From an uncultured Atopobiaceae bacterium (lineage in GTDB: Bacteria; Actinomycetota; Coriobacteriia; Coriobacteriales; Atopobiaceae), in contig CALUHH010000016.1 of assembly GCA_944320385.1 (NCBI GenBank), positions 1-45,196 of the forward strand: 45,196 nt of DNA, read 5' to 3'. Position numbers and translations under genes: made by a program. Under the pieces are notes generated by a model, which made no database searches, was not told where the DNA came from, and saw nothing but the letters and a program-made list of their open reading frames with translations. Every line of letters starts with the position of its first letter. Position 1 is the first letter of the stretch. Below, piece by piece: positions 8,381 to 16,088 of this stretch.

Positions 8381-8400
8381 AGCGAGAAGAACACGGCGGC

Positions 8401-8504
8401 GTGGGACAGTTACCCCGGTGGGACAGTTACCCCGGAGGTTTCTGTCCCACCGGGGTGGGACAGAAACCTCCGGGGTAACTGTCCCACCGGGGTAACTGTC
8501 CCAC
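8401..8504. repeat. 104-bp REP palindrome 3' of and overlapping rayT
   Basis: Bases 8401-8452 and 8453-8504 are reverse complements apart from about one position at the centre. The palindrome is built from GTGGGACAGTTACCCCGG and GGAGGTTTCTGTCCCAC modules. The rayT stop codon (8410-8412) lies inside it. Its right part recurs in the same orientation at 9410-9458, upstream of rayT. Confidence 0.9.
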
Positions 8505-9258
8505 GGACACGCGAGATAACGCCGCGAGAGACGCCGGTCAGACGCTCGACCTGCCGAACGGAAAGGCCCAGCGAACGCAGCGCGCAGATTGCCGCATCCC
8601 GTCGCTCCCTCGGAAACGAGGCAACCTCCCCCACGCTCCGTCCCCCCAGAACCTCCCGGGCAAGCAGCGCGGCTTCCTCGTCTCCCATCCGACCCCAGCC
8701 CCTGTCGGCATCTATGCAGCGCGCCCCCACATCGGACTCATCATGGAATCGAATGAACTCCCCCACTCCGCCAAATGCCTCGAGGACCGGCCGCGGGTTC
8801 AGAATTCTAAAGCGGTCCACCCCTCCGACGAAGACCCCGTAGCTGCTCCACGGGTAGTCGCACGTCGCGCATATCCCGCCCCTGAGAGGATTCTGGTGGA
8901 TGTAGCGAACTACGGTGAGCAGATACTCGTCGGTCTCGACCGGTTCGCTTCTGAAGCGTCCCTGAAAGAGATGTCCTACCCGTTCATACCTACGGTTGAA
9001 GAACATCGCGTACTCGGAATTAACGGCTCTCATGAGGCTCGAGAGGCCTTCGAAGGAGATTTGAAGGAGCAGGTGGACGTGATTGTCCATGAGACACCAT
9101 GCGAGAAGGTCCCCGTCCGACGCCTTCAGCCCTTTCCCAAGGATGGTGAGATAGTACCCCCGGTCGACATCGCTCTCAAAGATTATCTGCTTCCCGACCC
9201 CGCGGCACACAACGTGATAGATCTCGGACTCTGCCTGCCTTCTGGGTATGCTCGGCAT
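8410..9258 (-). CDS. rayT: REP-associated tyrosine transposase (Y1, HUH), RayT/TnpA-REP type
   Basis: This 282-residue single-strand DNA nuclease belongs to the IS200/IS605-like Y1 family. The metal-binding HUH motif is DNHVHLLLQ (about residues 57-65). The probable nucleophilic Tyr lies in VRYIHQNPLRGG near residue 118, followed by DYPWSSYGVF. The C-terminal third has a helix-turn-helix (LSVRQVERLTGVSRGVISRV). RayT proteins bind and cut REP hairpins, and this gene is bracketed by 49-bp direct REP copies. The last 30 or so residues are encoded by the REP palindrome, so the natural C-terminus may have been altered. The start follows GAGGGGGTGGGG. Confidence 0.92.
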   Translation of the reverse strand: MPSIPRRQAESEIYHVVCRGVGKQIIFESDVDRGYYLTILGKGLKASDGDLLAWCLMDNHVHLLLQISFEGLSSLMRAVNSEYAMFFNRRYERVGHLFQGRFRSEPVETDEYLLTVVRYIHQNPLRGGICATCDYPWSSYGVFVGGVDRFRILNPRPVLEAFGGVGEFIRFHDESDVGARCIDADRGWGRMGDEEAALLAREVLGGRSVGEVASFPRERRDAAICALRSLGLSVRQVERLTGVSRGVISRVRGTVTPVGQLPRRFLSHPGGTETSGVTVPPG

Positions 9259-9409
9259 CTATCCCCACCCCCTCTTGCCCGACTTGGTGAGGGGATTGTT
9301 CCCAGCTGACAAGAGCCTCAATCGCTCGCCTTCGCCCCATGGAGCAATCGCGGAGGCTCCCAGACAGGCCATAGAATCCCCGCACCTAGCCACACGCTGA
9401 GCGTCATCT

Positions 9410-9458
9410 GTGGGACAGAAACCTCCGGGGTAACTGTCCCACCGGGGTAACTGTCCCA
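9410..9458. repeat. REP copy 5' of rayT
   Basis: These 49 bp are identical to 8455-8503 in the same orientation, so rayT lies between direct repeats. The gap 9259-9409 holds no other feature I can identify. Confidence 0.9.
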
Positions 9459-9465
9459 GGGGCCG

Positions 9466-10392
9466 CTAGTTGTTCACGCCGTGGTGGCAGACAAAGGCCT
9501 CGCGCGTGATGGGCTCGAACTTGTAGCCGCGCTCGAGGTAGTACTCGATGATCTGCGGCAGAGCCTCGGGCGTGGTGTCCTTGGTGTTGGAGTCATGGAA
9601 GAGCAGCATGACGTTGGTGTAGCCCTCCACGCACGAGCCCTGCACGAGCGTCTCCACGGGCACGTTGGTGCCGGACGCGTCGCCGGAGCTCACGTTCCAG
9701 TCGTAGAACTGGTAGCCGCGCGCCTGCACGTCGTCCACGAGCGCGGACATGATGCCCGCGCAGTAGTTGGCCGAGATCGTGTTGGACGCTCCGCCCGGGA
9801 AGCGCGTGAGGTAGGGCACGTAGCCGATCTGCTCCTTGACCATGTTGCCCACGGCCTCGAGGTCCGAGAAGAACGCCTCCTCCGAGACGTAGATCTGGCC
9901 GTAGTTGTGCGTCATCGAGTGCAGCCCGATGGAGTTGCCCGCCTCGTAGGCGTCCTTGATGTAGTGGGCCTTGTCCGGCTCGTGGCCGGTCACGAAGAAG
10001 GTGGCGTTGATGCCGTAGCGCTCGAGGACCTCGAGCACGCGCGGCGTGTTGTCGGACGGGCCGTCGTCAAAGGTCAGGTAGACGGTCTTCTCGCCCGTGC
10101 CGTCAAACTTCCAGTCCGTCTGCTTCTCGGGGTCGAGCGCGAGGTCGGCGGCGCGGTCGTCGGCGGGGGGCTCGGGCTCGGCGGGCGCCTCGTCATCCTG
10201 GATGATGTCCACGAAGCCGTCCTCGGTCGGGGCCGGGGCGGGAGCGGACTCGGCGGAGGCAACAAGCGAGAAGAGCGCGGCCACGCCGCCCACCAGGGCG
10301 AGGCACAGCACCCCCGCCACGACGAGAAGACCCCGCGCCTGACGCTGCTGAGACCTGGCGCTCGGCCTGCCCCCGTTGTTTGCGCGACCCAT
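9466..10392 (-). CDS. Membrane-anchored polysaccharide deacetylase (NodB domain, CE4)
   Basis: This 308-residue protein has one N-terminal hydrophobic helix (residues 20-45), a Pro/Glu/Asp-rich linker to about 90, then a CE4 domain facing outward. The family motifs are in order: TFDDGPS, GLHSMTH (metal His pair), RFPGG, YDWNVSSGD and LLFHD. The likely role is deacetylation of N-acetylglucosamine in peptidoglycan or another surface glycan, which can raise lysozyme resistance. It neighbours a peptidoglycan hydrolase read in the same direction. A REP copy directly follows its stop. The substrate is inferred from family membership. Confidence 0.9.
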   Translation of the reverse strand: MGRANNGGRPSARSQQRQARGLLVVAGVLCLALVGGVAALFSLVASAESAPAPAPTEDGFVDIIQDDEAPAEPEPPADDRAADLALDPEKQTDWKFDGTGEKTVYLTFDDGPSDNTPRVLEVLERYGINATFFVTGHEPDKAHYIKDAYEAGNSIGLHSMTHNYGQIYVSEEAFFSDLEAVGNMVKEQIGYVPYLTRFPGGASNTISANYCAGIMSALVDDVQARGYQFYDWNVSSGDASGTNVPVETLVQGSCVEGYTNVMLLFHDSNTKDTTPEALPQIIEYYLERGYKFEPITREAFVCHHGVNN

Positions 10393-10496
10393 CCTGCGCC
10401 CTCACATTTCCGTTGTGTTTCCAAGATTTGCAATGCGTCATTGTACGGTACGCAAAGGCGCGCGGAAGCTCCCCAGACCGCCCTTAAAACGCTGGT

Positions 10497-10540
10497 TGAG
10501 AAAGGGGCGGCGGCCGAGAAGAACCTCGTGCCGCCGCCCC
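10497..10540 (-). terminator. Intrinsic terminator with CGAGAAGAAC loop
   Basis: GGGGCGGCGGC (10504-10514) pairs with GCCGCCGCCCC (10530-10540). On the minus strand the stem is followed by TTTCTC. It lies downstream of the peptidoglycan hydrolase gene. The loop is the CGAGAAGAAC motif (10515-10524), and ACCTGC follows at 10545. Confidence 0.75.
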
Positions 10541-10567
10541 CTGTAACCTGCTGATCGTTTGCCCTCG

Positions 10568-11878
10568 CTACGAGAGCGCGATGCCTCCCAGCCAGCCGCA
10601 GCGCACCGTGGAGGTGACGCTGTAGTCGCTGATCCACTGCTGGAGCGACATCGTGCGGATCCGGCCGCTCGCGTTGTCGCGCACGGTGTTGTTGCCCACG
10701 TAGATGCCCACGTGGCCGTAGATGATCGCCGCCGCGCTGTACGGGCAGGTGTTGACCGCGATGATCATGCCCGGCTGAATCTGCGAGGTGGGGTAGCCGC
10801 ACCAGGTGTAGTACATGTCGTCGGCGTTGCCGTAGAACGAGCCGATGCCGGCGTTGCGGAAGACCGTGGACACCCACGCGGCGCACAGGCCCGAGCCCGG
10901 CGACGGCGTGGTGTACGTGGCGCTCTGGACCGCGGCGAGCGGCCCGGAGCCGGTGATGACGGTGCTGCCCCAGCCGCCGCCCGAGCTGCCGCCGGACGAG
11001 CCGCCCTGCTGCTGTTGCTGGGCGAGCTCCTGCTGGCGGCGCGCCTCCTCGGCGGCCTGCTGCGCCGCGAGCAGCTCGGCGTCGCGCTGGGCCATGAGCT
11101 CCTTGACCTCGTCGGAGAGGTTGGCGACGAGCTCCTCGGACTCCGCCTGCTTGGCGCGGACGGCCTCGAGCTCGGCCGCCTGCTGCGCCTCGAGCTCCTC
11201 GAGCTCGGCCTTCTGCTCCTCGAGCGCGGCCTTCTCGGTCTCGAGCGCGGCCTTGTCCTCCTCGAGCTGGGCCTTGTCCTTCTCGAGCTGGGCCTTGTCC
11301 TCCTCGAGCTCGGCCTTGAGGGTCTTGACGGTGTCGATCATCTCGCGGTCGGCCTCGGTGACCTTGTCGAGGTAGTAGATGTTGCTCGTGAGCTCCTCGA
11401 AGGTCGCCGACGACAGCAGCAGGTCGAGGGTGGAGGTTGGGCCGGCCTTGTAGGAGGAGCTCATGCGCTCGCCGAGCTGCTCCTGACGACGCTCGATCTC
11501 CGCCTGCTTGGCGTCGATGTCGTCCTGCTTCTCCTCGATCTCGACTTCCTTGTCGTCGATCTGCGACTGCTTCTCGTCGATCTCGTCCTGCTTCTGGTTG
11601 ACCTGCTGACTGAGGTCGTTCACCGCGTCCTGGGTCTGCGAGAGCTGCCCTGCCGCCGCGGCGACCTCCTCGCCCAGGGCCTCGAGCTCAGCGACCGCCT
11701 GGTCATAGTCCATCTGCGCGGCGTCGAGGCGCTCCTGCGTGCTAGGCGCGGCGTTTGCGGCAGAGGGCAGCAGGGCGGCGCAGGCGCCCGCCCCGATGAG
11801 AAGTCTCAGGGCGTCACGACGGGTGACGCTGCGCGGCGAGGCAAAGGCGCCGCTCGAAGAGACGTGGTCTCGTGACAT
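10568..11878 (-). CDS. Secreted coiled-coil peptidoglycan hydrolase (CHAP/NlpC-P60-like)
   Basis: This 436-residue exported protein begins with a twin-arginine-like signal (VTRRDALRLLIGAG then a hydrophobic stretch to ANAAPS, about residue 42). Long coiled coils of KQDEIDEKQ and EEDKAQLEKD type repeats follow to about residue 290, then a Gln/Gly/Ser linker and a catalytic domain of about 120 residues. The candidate nucleophile is Cys in GLCAAWVS and the His is in YGHVGIYVG. This is the PcsB/CwlO-like layout used for cell separation, usually controlled by FtsEX. The start at 11878 has AAGGAGA just upstream. Whether the domain is CHAP or NlpC/P60 cannot be settled here. Confidence 0.88.
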   Translation of the reverse strand: MSRDHVSSSGAFASPRSVTRRDALRLLIGAGACAALLPSAANAAPSTQERLDAAQMDYDQAVAELEALGEEVAAAAGQLSQTQDAVNDLSQQVNQKQDEIDEKQSQIDDKEVEIEEKQDDIDAKQAEIERRQEQLGERMSSSYKAGPTSTLDLLLSSATFEELTSNIYYLDKVTEADREMIDTVKTLKAELEEDKAQLEKDKAQLEEDKAALETEKAALEEQKAELEELEAQQAAELEAVRAKQAESEELVANLSDEVKELMAQRDAELLAAQQAAEEARRQQELAQQQQQGGSSGGSSGGGWGSTVITGSGPLAAVQSATYTTPSPGSGLCAAWVSTVFRNAGIGSFYGNADDMYYTWCGYPTSQIQPGMIIAVNTCPYSAAAIIYGHVGIYVGNNTVRDNASGRIRTMSLQQWISDYSVTSTVRCGWLGGIALS

Positions 11879-12013
11879 GTGGTCTCCTTGGGTACGAATA
11901 GGGTGCAGAAGACGCGTCCCCATATTCTAGCGGCAAACGGGGGCGGCCACGATATGAACACGGGGCCAAAATGGCCGACGGGCAGAGGTTCTTCTCGCCT
12001 GACGCGCGCCCCG

Positions 12014-13045
12014 CTAGCGGTTCTCGATTCGCGCCACGTTGCCCACCGTGATGGTGATCCGCCCCTCGGCGTCGGTCGAGAAGTCCAGGTAGCCCGGGCG
12101 CTCCGCCAGCTCGGAGGGGAAGGTGATCTCCACCCCGGTGTCCGTGCGGATCTTGTGGCTCTTGGTCAGGCGGTTGGCCACGCCGCGCCGCACGGGCGCC
12201 TCCTCGGGCAGCGACGCCGCGCGCACGCGCTCCTCGAAGCGCTCGGCCACGTCCGGGCGCTCGGCAAAGACCGTGCGGCCCACCTCGGCGGGGCTGAACG
12301 ACTCCTCCACGTCGGCGGCGCGCGCCACGCAGGCCTTGGCGCGGCCCACCTCCACCGCCGGCTCGAGGCCAAACTCCTCCGCCACGTCGCGCACGATGAC
12401 GCTGACCTCGTCGATCACCTCGTGGCTGGAGGCCTCGCTCGTGCACTGCAGGAAGCGCTCCGGAATCACCATGACCGAGGCGCCGCCCACGCTGCGCTCC
12501 TTGTCGTGGAAGTCGATCGCGCCGGTCGCGGCGTCCACCAGCACGTAGCTGGCCACCTTCTGCGAGGGGTTGGGCAGCGTGGCGTCCACGCGCGAGATGC
12601 CGTTGGCGTCGCCCTCGACCTCGTGGACGAAGGCCTGGCGGCGCGGCAGCAGCTCGATCGCAAAGAAGCGCCGGCCCGCGTCGCCCTCGAACTCCACGTC
12701 CTCGCCGCTCGCGGCGTCGGTGTCGGTGAAGTCCGCGACGAGAAGGTCGCACTGCTCGAGGTCCTCCGCGCGCCTCAGCTCCTCCCAGAACCACTGGGCG
12801 ATCTCCACCGAGAACTCCACGAACTCGCGCTCCCCCGCCAGGTAGCGCTGCAGCTCGACGGCAAAGCCGGAGTCCGCGGCAAACGCGCCGTGGCGGCTCT
12901 CCGCGTTGGACGAAATCTTGCGCAGGTGCCGCTGGACAAAGGACTTGGTGGACCGCACGTCCAGATCGAGCGGGCGCTCCGAGAAGTACGTGGAGCCGGA
13001 GTCAAAGTCAAAGACGTGCAGGACCGCGCGATCTACGTTGAGCAT
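12014..13045 (-). CDS. Nucleoid-associated protein, NdpA/YejK-like
   Basis: This 343-residue protein resembles the 37-kDa nucleoid-associated family. It opens with MLNVDRAVLHVFDF, has the central VASYVLVDAATGAIDFHDKE and SSHEVIDEVS segments, and ends with a KIRTDTGVEITFPSEL region and a beta-rich tail. Family members bind DNA, but their cellular role is poorly defined. There are no membrane segments. The start at 13045 follows AAGGGAA. It lies upstream of the hydrolase gene in the same direction, with a CGAGAAGAAC motif after the stop. Confidence in the family is moderate because identity was judged from memory. Confidence 0.75.
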   Translation of the reverse strand: MLNVDRAVLHVFDFDSGSTYFSERPLDLDVRSTKSFVQRHLRKISSNAESRHGAFAADSGFAVELQRYLAGEREFVEFSVEIAQWFWEELRRAEDLEQCDLLVADFTDTDAASGEDVEFEGDAGRRFFAIELLPRRQAFVHEVEGDANGISRVDATLPNPSQKVASYVLVDAATGAIDFHDKERSVGGASVMVIPERFLQCTSEASSHEVIDEVSVIVRDVAEEFGLEPAVEVGRAKACVARAADVEESFSPAEVGRTVFAERPDVAERFEERVRAASLPEEAPVRRGVANRLTKSHKIRTDTGVEITFPSELAERPGYLDFSTDAEGRITITVGNVARIENR

Positions 13046-13069
13046 GTGTTCCCTTCTCGCTTGATGGAA

Positions 13070-13132
13070 GTGGGACAGACGCGCAGGCGCCTGTCCCACC
13101 GATGGGTCAAAAGGGGTCTGTCCCCTTTTGAC
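13070..13132. repeat. Two adjacent REP hairpins
   Basis: GTGGGACAG pairs with CTGTCCCAC (13070-13099). GGTCAAAAGGGG pairs with CCCCTTTTGACC (13105-13132). The second hairpin abuts the TAG stop of the hydrogenase gene. Both share the GGGACAG core. Confidence 0.85.
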
Positions 13133-14695
13133 CTATTTGCCGTCCTCGGGGCGCTCGAGCGAGGGGATGAGGTCGCGGTACTCGTTCTCGTCGGCGTTCT
13201 TGTGCGGGGACTTCTTGGCGTAGCGCTTGACGGCAGCGGCGGTCTTGTTGATGGACTGCAGCGTGCCGGCGCCGGCGACGCAGCCGCCCGGGCACGCCAT
13301 GCCCTCGAGCAGGTAGCCCGGGTACTTGCCCTTGACGGCGTCCTTCATCATCTTGCGGCAGTTCTCGAGGCCCTCGGCGTTGACGACGTTGACCTCGCGC
13401 TCCGGGTGCAGGTTCTTGATGACGTTGACCACGGCGTTGGCGACGCCGCCCGCGACCGCGAACCCGCGGCCGTCGGCGGAGGCCACGCCAAAGTCGGACG
13501 CGCCCTCGCCCTCGAGCTTGGTGTACTCGTCGATGCCGGCGCCCTTCATCATGCCCGCCATCTCCTCGAAGGTGAGGACAAAGTCCACCTCGGAGCGGAC
13601 GGACTTGCGCATGGCCTCGAGCTTCTTGGCCGAGCACGGCCCCACGAAGACGATCTTGGCGTTGGGGTGCTGCTGGCGCAGCATGCGCGCGGTCAGCGTC
13701 ATGGGCGTGAGCGCCATCGAGATGCACTCGGCTTGCTCCGGGAACTCCGTCTTGGCCATGACCGACCACGCCGGGCAGCACGAGGTGCCCATGAACGGGA
13801 TCTTCTCGGGCACCTCCTCGAGGAAGTCCTCGGCCTCCTGGACGGTGCAGAGGTCGGCGCCGATGGCGACCTCCTCCATGCCGGAGAAGCCGAGCATCGT
13901 GAACGCCTGGCGCAGCTTGTCGACGTTGCCCTTGCCGCCGAACTGGCCCACGAAGGCCGGGGCGACCTCGGCGATGACCTCGTCGCCGCGGTTGATGGCC
14001 TGGATGACCTGGAAGATCTGGCTCTTGTCGGCGATGGCGCCAAACGGGCAGTTGATCAGGCACTGCCCGCAGCTGACGCACTTCTCGTAGTCGATCTGCG
14101 CGCGGCCGTACTCGTCCGAGCCGATGGCGTGCATGCCGCAGGCGTCGGCGCAGGGGCGCACGTGGTGCTGGATGGCGTGATAGGGGCAGGCGTTGAAGCA
14201 CATGCCGCAGTGCACGCACTTCTCCTGGTCGATGTAGGCCTTCTTGTGGCGGAAGGAGATGGCGCCCTTGGGGCAGATCTCGCGGCAGGGGTGCGCCAGG
14301 CAGCTCTGACAGGCGTTGGTCACGCGGTAGACGTTGTCGTCGCAGGCGTTGCAGGCAAACTTGATGACGTTGATCAGGGGCGGCTCGTAGTAGGTCTCGG
14401 GCACCGCGGCGTCCGCGAGGCCGTCGGTGAGGCTCTCGCGCTTGTCCACGCCCTGCAGCGGCAGGCCCATGGCCAGGCGGATGCGCTGCTCCACGACCGC
14501 GCGCTCCAGGAAGACCGACTCGCGGTAGGTGGCCACGTCGCCGGGGATGATCTCGTAGGGCAGGTCGCGGATCTTGCGACGGGTGGTCTTCTCGTCGTCG
14601 TCCTTCATGTCGTAGGCGATCTTGGCCACGTTGGAGAACACGTTGCGGCGGATCTCGGTCAGGTTGGTGTACACGCCACGCATGGTATCGGCCAT
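13133..14695 (-). CDS. [FeFe] hydrogenase, group B-like, with ferredoxin domains
   Basis: This 520-residue iron-sulfur enzyme interconverts protons and H2. The N-terminal half holds Cys clusters for several [4Fe-4S] centres: CNACDDN, CQSCLAHPCREICPKG, CVHCGMCFNACP, CADACG and CVSCGQCLINCP. The H-cluster motifs are TSCCPAW (about residue 310), GPCSAKKLE (about 358) and EGMACPGGCVAGAG (about 480). The GPC form of the second motif and the overall layout fit group B enzymes of anaerobic Firmicutes and Actinomycetota. No maturase (HydEFG) genes are nearby. An internal ATG (MRGVYTNL) is an alternative start. A role in ferredoxin reoxidation during fermentation is likely but inferred. Confidence 0.93.
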   Translation of the reverse strand: MADTMRGVYTNLTEIRRNVFSNVAKIAYDMKDDDEKTTRRKIRDLPYEIIPGDVATYRESVFLERAVVEQRIRLAMGLPLQGVDKRESLTDGLADAAVPETYYEPPLINVIKFACNACDDNVYRVTNACQSCLAHPCREICPKGAISFRHKKAYIDQEKCVHCGMCFNACPYHAIQHHVRPCADACGMHAIGSDEYGRAQIDYEKCVSCGQCLINCPFGAIADKSQIFQVIQAINRGDEVIAEVAPAFVGQFGGKGNVDKLRQAFTMLGFSGMEEVAIGADLCTVQEAEDFLEEVPEKIPFMGTSCCPAWSVMAKTEFPEQAECISMALTPMTLTARMLRQQHPNAKIVFVGPCSAKKLEAMRKSVRSEVDFVLTFEEMAGMMKGAGIDEYTKLEGEGASDFGVASADGRGFAVAGGVANAVVNVIKNLHPEREVNVVNAEGLENCRKMMKDAVKGKYPGYLLEGMACPGGCVAGAGTLQSINKTAAAVKRYAKKSPHKNADENEYRDLIPSLERPEDGK

Positions 14696-14867
14696 CTCTG
14701 CCCCTCTCCCTGGCTGCGGTCATGTCCGTGCCGGCGCCTCCCCCTCAGAAGGCGCATGGTTCCTGATAAGTATCGCACAGCGGAACGTTTTCTGGGCGCG
14801 TGTCTCGGCGGACGCGGGCGGCACGGCGGCGAGACCCTCGTCCTTCTCGGCCTTCTCTGCCCCTCCT

Positions 14868-15009
14868 GAGAGTATGTACACCGCCCCCTGAGGGTGTGTA
14901 CACCGTCCGATTTCGGACGGTTGCGTTTGCGCAGGTAAAAGCCCTGCCGAGAAGAACGAGGGGCCCGGAGGGGTGTACATACCCTCCGGGCCCGGTGTAC
15001 ATACCCTAG
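14868..15009. repeat. Box element A (142 bp, TGTACA family)
   Basis: Boxes GAGAGTATGTACAC (14868) and GAGGGTGTGTACAC (14890) face inverted boxes GTGTACATACCCTC (14973) and GTGTACATACCCTA (14995). The spacings are 22, 83 and 22 bp; first left to first right box is 105. The centre holds GCAGGTAAAAGC followed by CGAGAAGAAC (14948-14957). It lies in the 367-bp gap between the hydrogenase start and the rluA-like stop. A further GTCCTTCTCG is at 14840. Confidence 0.92.
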
Positions 15010-15062
15010 CGGGCGCGCGTGCGGGATCGACGGCGCTCCGGAGCCCCGGGCGTCGAACGCGG

Positions 15063-15725
15063 CTACAAACCCACCGGCTCTGGCCACAGACGCGCGGGCC
15101 AGGCGGTCTCCAGGCGCAGGCGCTCCCCCGTCACGGGATGGTCGAGCTCCTCGCGCCACGCGTGGAGCAGCAGGCCCCGCGTCGAGCGCGCGCCGCCGTA
15201 GAGCGCGTCGCCCACGACGGGAAAGCCGAGCGACGCCAGGTGCACGCGAATCTGGTGGCGCCGCCCGGTCCCGAGCTCCACCAGCAGCAGCGAGCGCCCG
15301 TCCCGCACGGCGAGCCTGCGGACGCGCGTCTCGGCCGGCTTTCCCATGCCCGGATGGCAGACGCGCATGCGCCGGGCATCATGCCGGTCGCGGCCGATGG
15401 GCACGCGCACGTCCCTCTGGGCCCAGGGAAAGCGCCCCGCAACCACGGCGAGGTAGCATTTGCGCATGTCATGGCCGGCAACCTGTGCGTCGAGCGCCGG
15501 CTGCGCCGCCCGGTCCAGCGAGAAGAGCACGAGCCCCGTGGTCTCCACGTCCAGGCGCTGGACGGCCTGGGGACGCACGCCCGCGCGGCCCTCCGCCGCG
15601 AGGTGCCCCGCGACGACGTCCGTGAGCGTCCGCGCGCCCGTGCCGTCGCCGTGCACCAAGATCCCCGCCGGCTTGTCGCAGGCGAGAAGAACCTCGTCCT
15701 CGTATATCACGCGCGCGTCGTCCAT
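15063..15725 (-). CDS. RluA-family pseudouridine synthase
   Basis: This 220-residue enzyme isomerises uridine to pseudouridine in rRNA or tRNA. The catalytic Asp lies in QRLDVETTGLVLFS (about residue 58). Other family landmarks are DKPAGILVHGDG near 17, ETRVRRL, GRRHQIRVHLASLGFPVVGD near 160 and LLLHAWREEL. There is no S4 domain, so it is a compact RluA/RluC-type protein. The start at 15725 follows AAGGGGGAG. It lies between box elements A and B. The target base cannot be told from sequence. Confidence 0.92.
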   Translation of the reverse strand: MDDARVIYEDEVLLACDKPAGILVHGDGTGARTLTDVVAGHLAAEGRAGVRPQAVQRLDVETTGLVLFSLDRAAQPALDAQVAGHDMRKCYLAVVAGRFPWAQRDVRVPIGRDRHDARRMRVCHPGMGKPAETRVRRLAVRDGRSLLLVELGTGRRHQIRVHLASLGFPVVGDALYGGARSTRGLLLHAWREELDHPVTGERLRLETAWPARLWPEPVGL

Positions 15726-15788
15726 AGGCTCCCCCTTCCCCGCAACGCTACCACAGCGACGCTGCGGGCGCGGACAACGCGGCCCCCT

Positions 15789-15929
15789 GAGGGTATGTAC
15801 ACCCGCCCCTGAGGGTGTGTACAGTCTCGGGGCGGCGCGTCCTTCTCGGCAAGGCTCTGACCTGCGGCGTTGCAAAGGGCGCCAGGCGGGGCGGTGTACA
15901 CACCCTCACGGGGCGGTGTACATACCCTC
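15789..15929. repeat. Box element B (141 bp, TGTACA family)
   Basis: Boxes start at 15789 and 15811 (GAGGGTATGTACAC type) and, inverted, at 15894 and 15916. The spacing is 22, 83 and 22 bp. The centre has GTCCTTCTCGGCAAGGCT then ACCTGC. It occupies the 363-bp divergent gap between the rluA-like gene and the macA-like gene. Nothing else is identified there except a further ACCTGC near 15996. Confidence 0.92.
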
Positions 15930-16088
15930 AGGGGGCGGTGGCGGAGGCGGTGGGCGCCAACCGTGACAGTATCGTAAGCTCCGCCGCTCACCTGCGGTTT
16001 TGTACCCGCCCGCGCGCAAGGCAGCTCCCGGGCCGCCCCACGATGGGGTACGCTCAAGCGAGCAGCCACCCCTAAAGCCGGAGGCATC

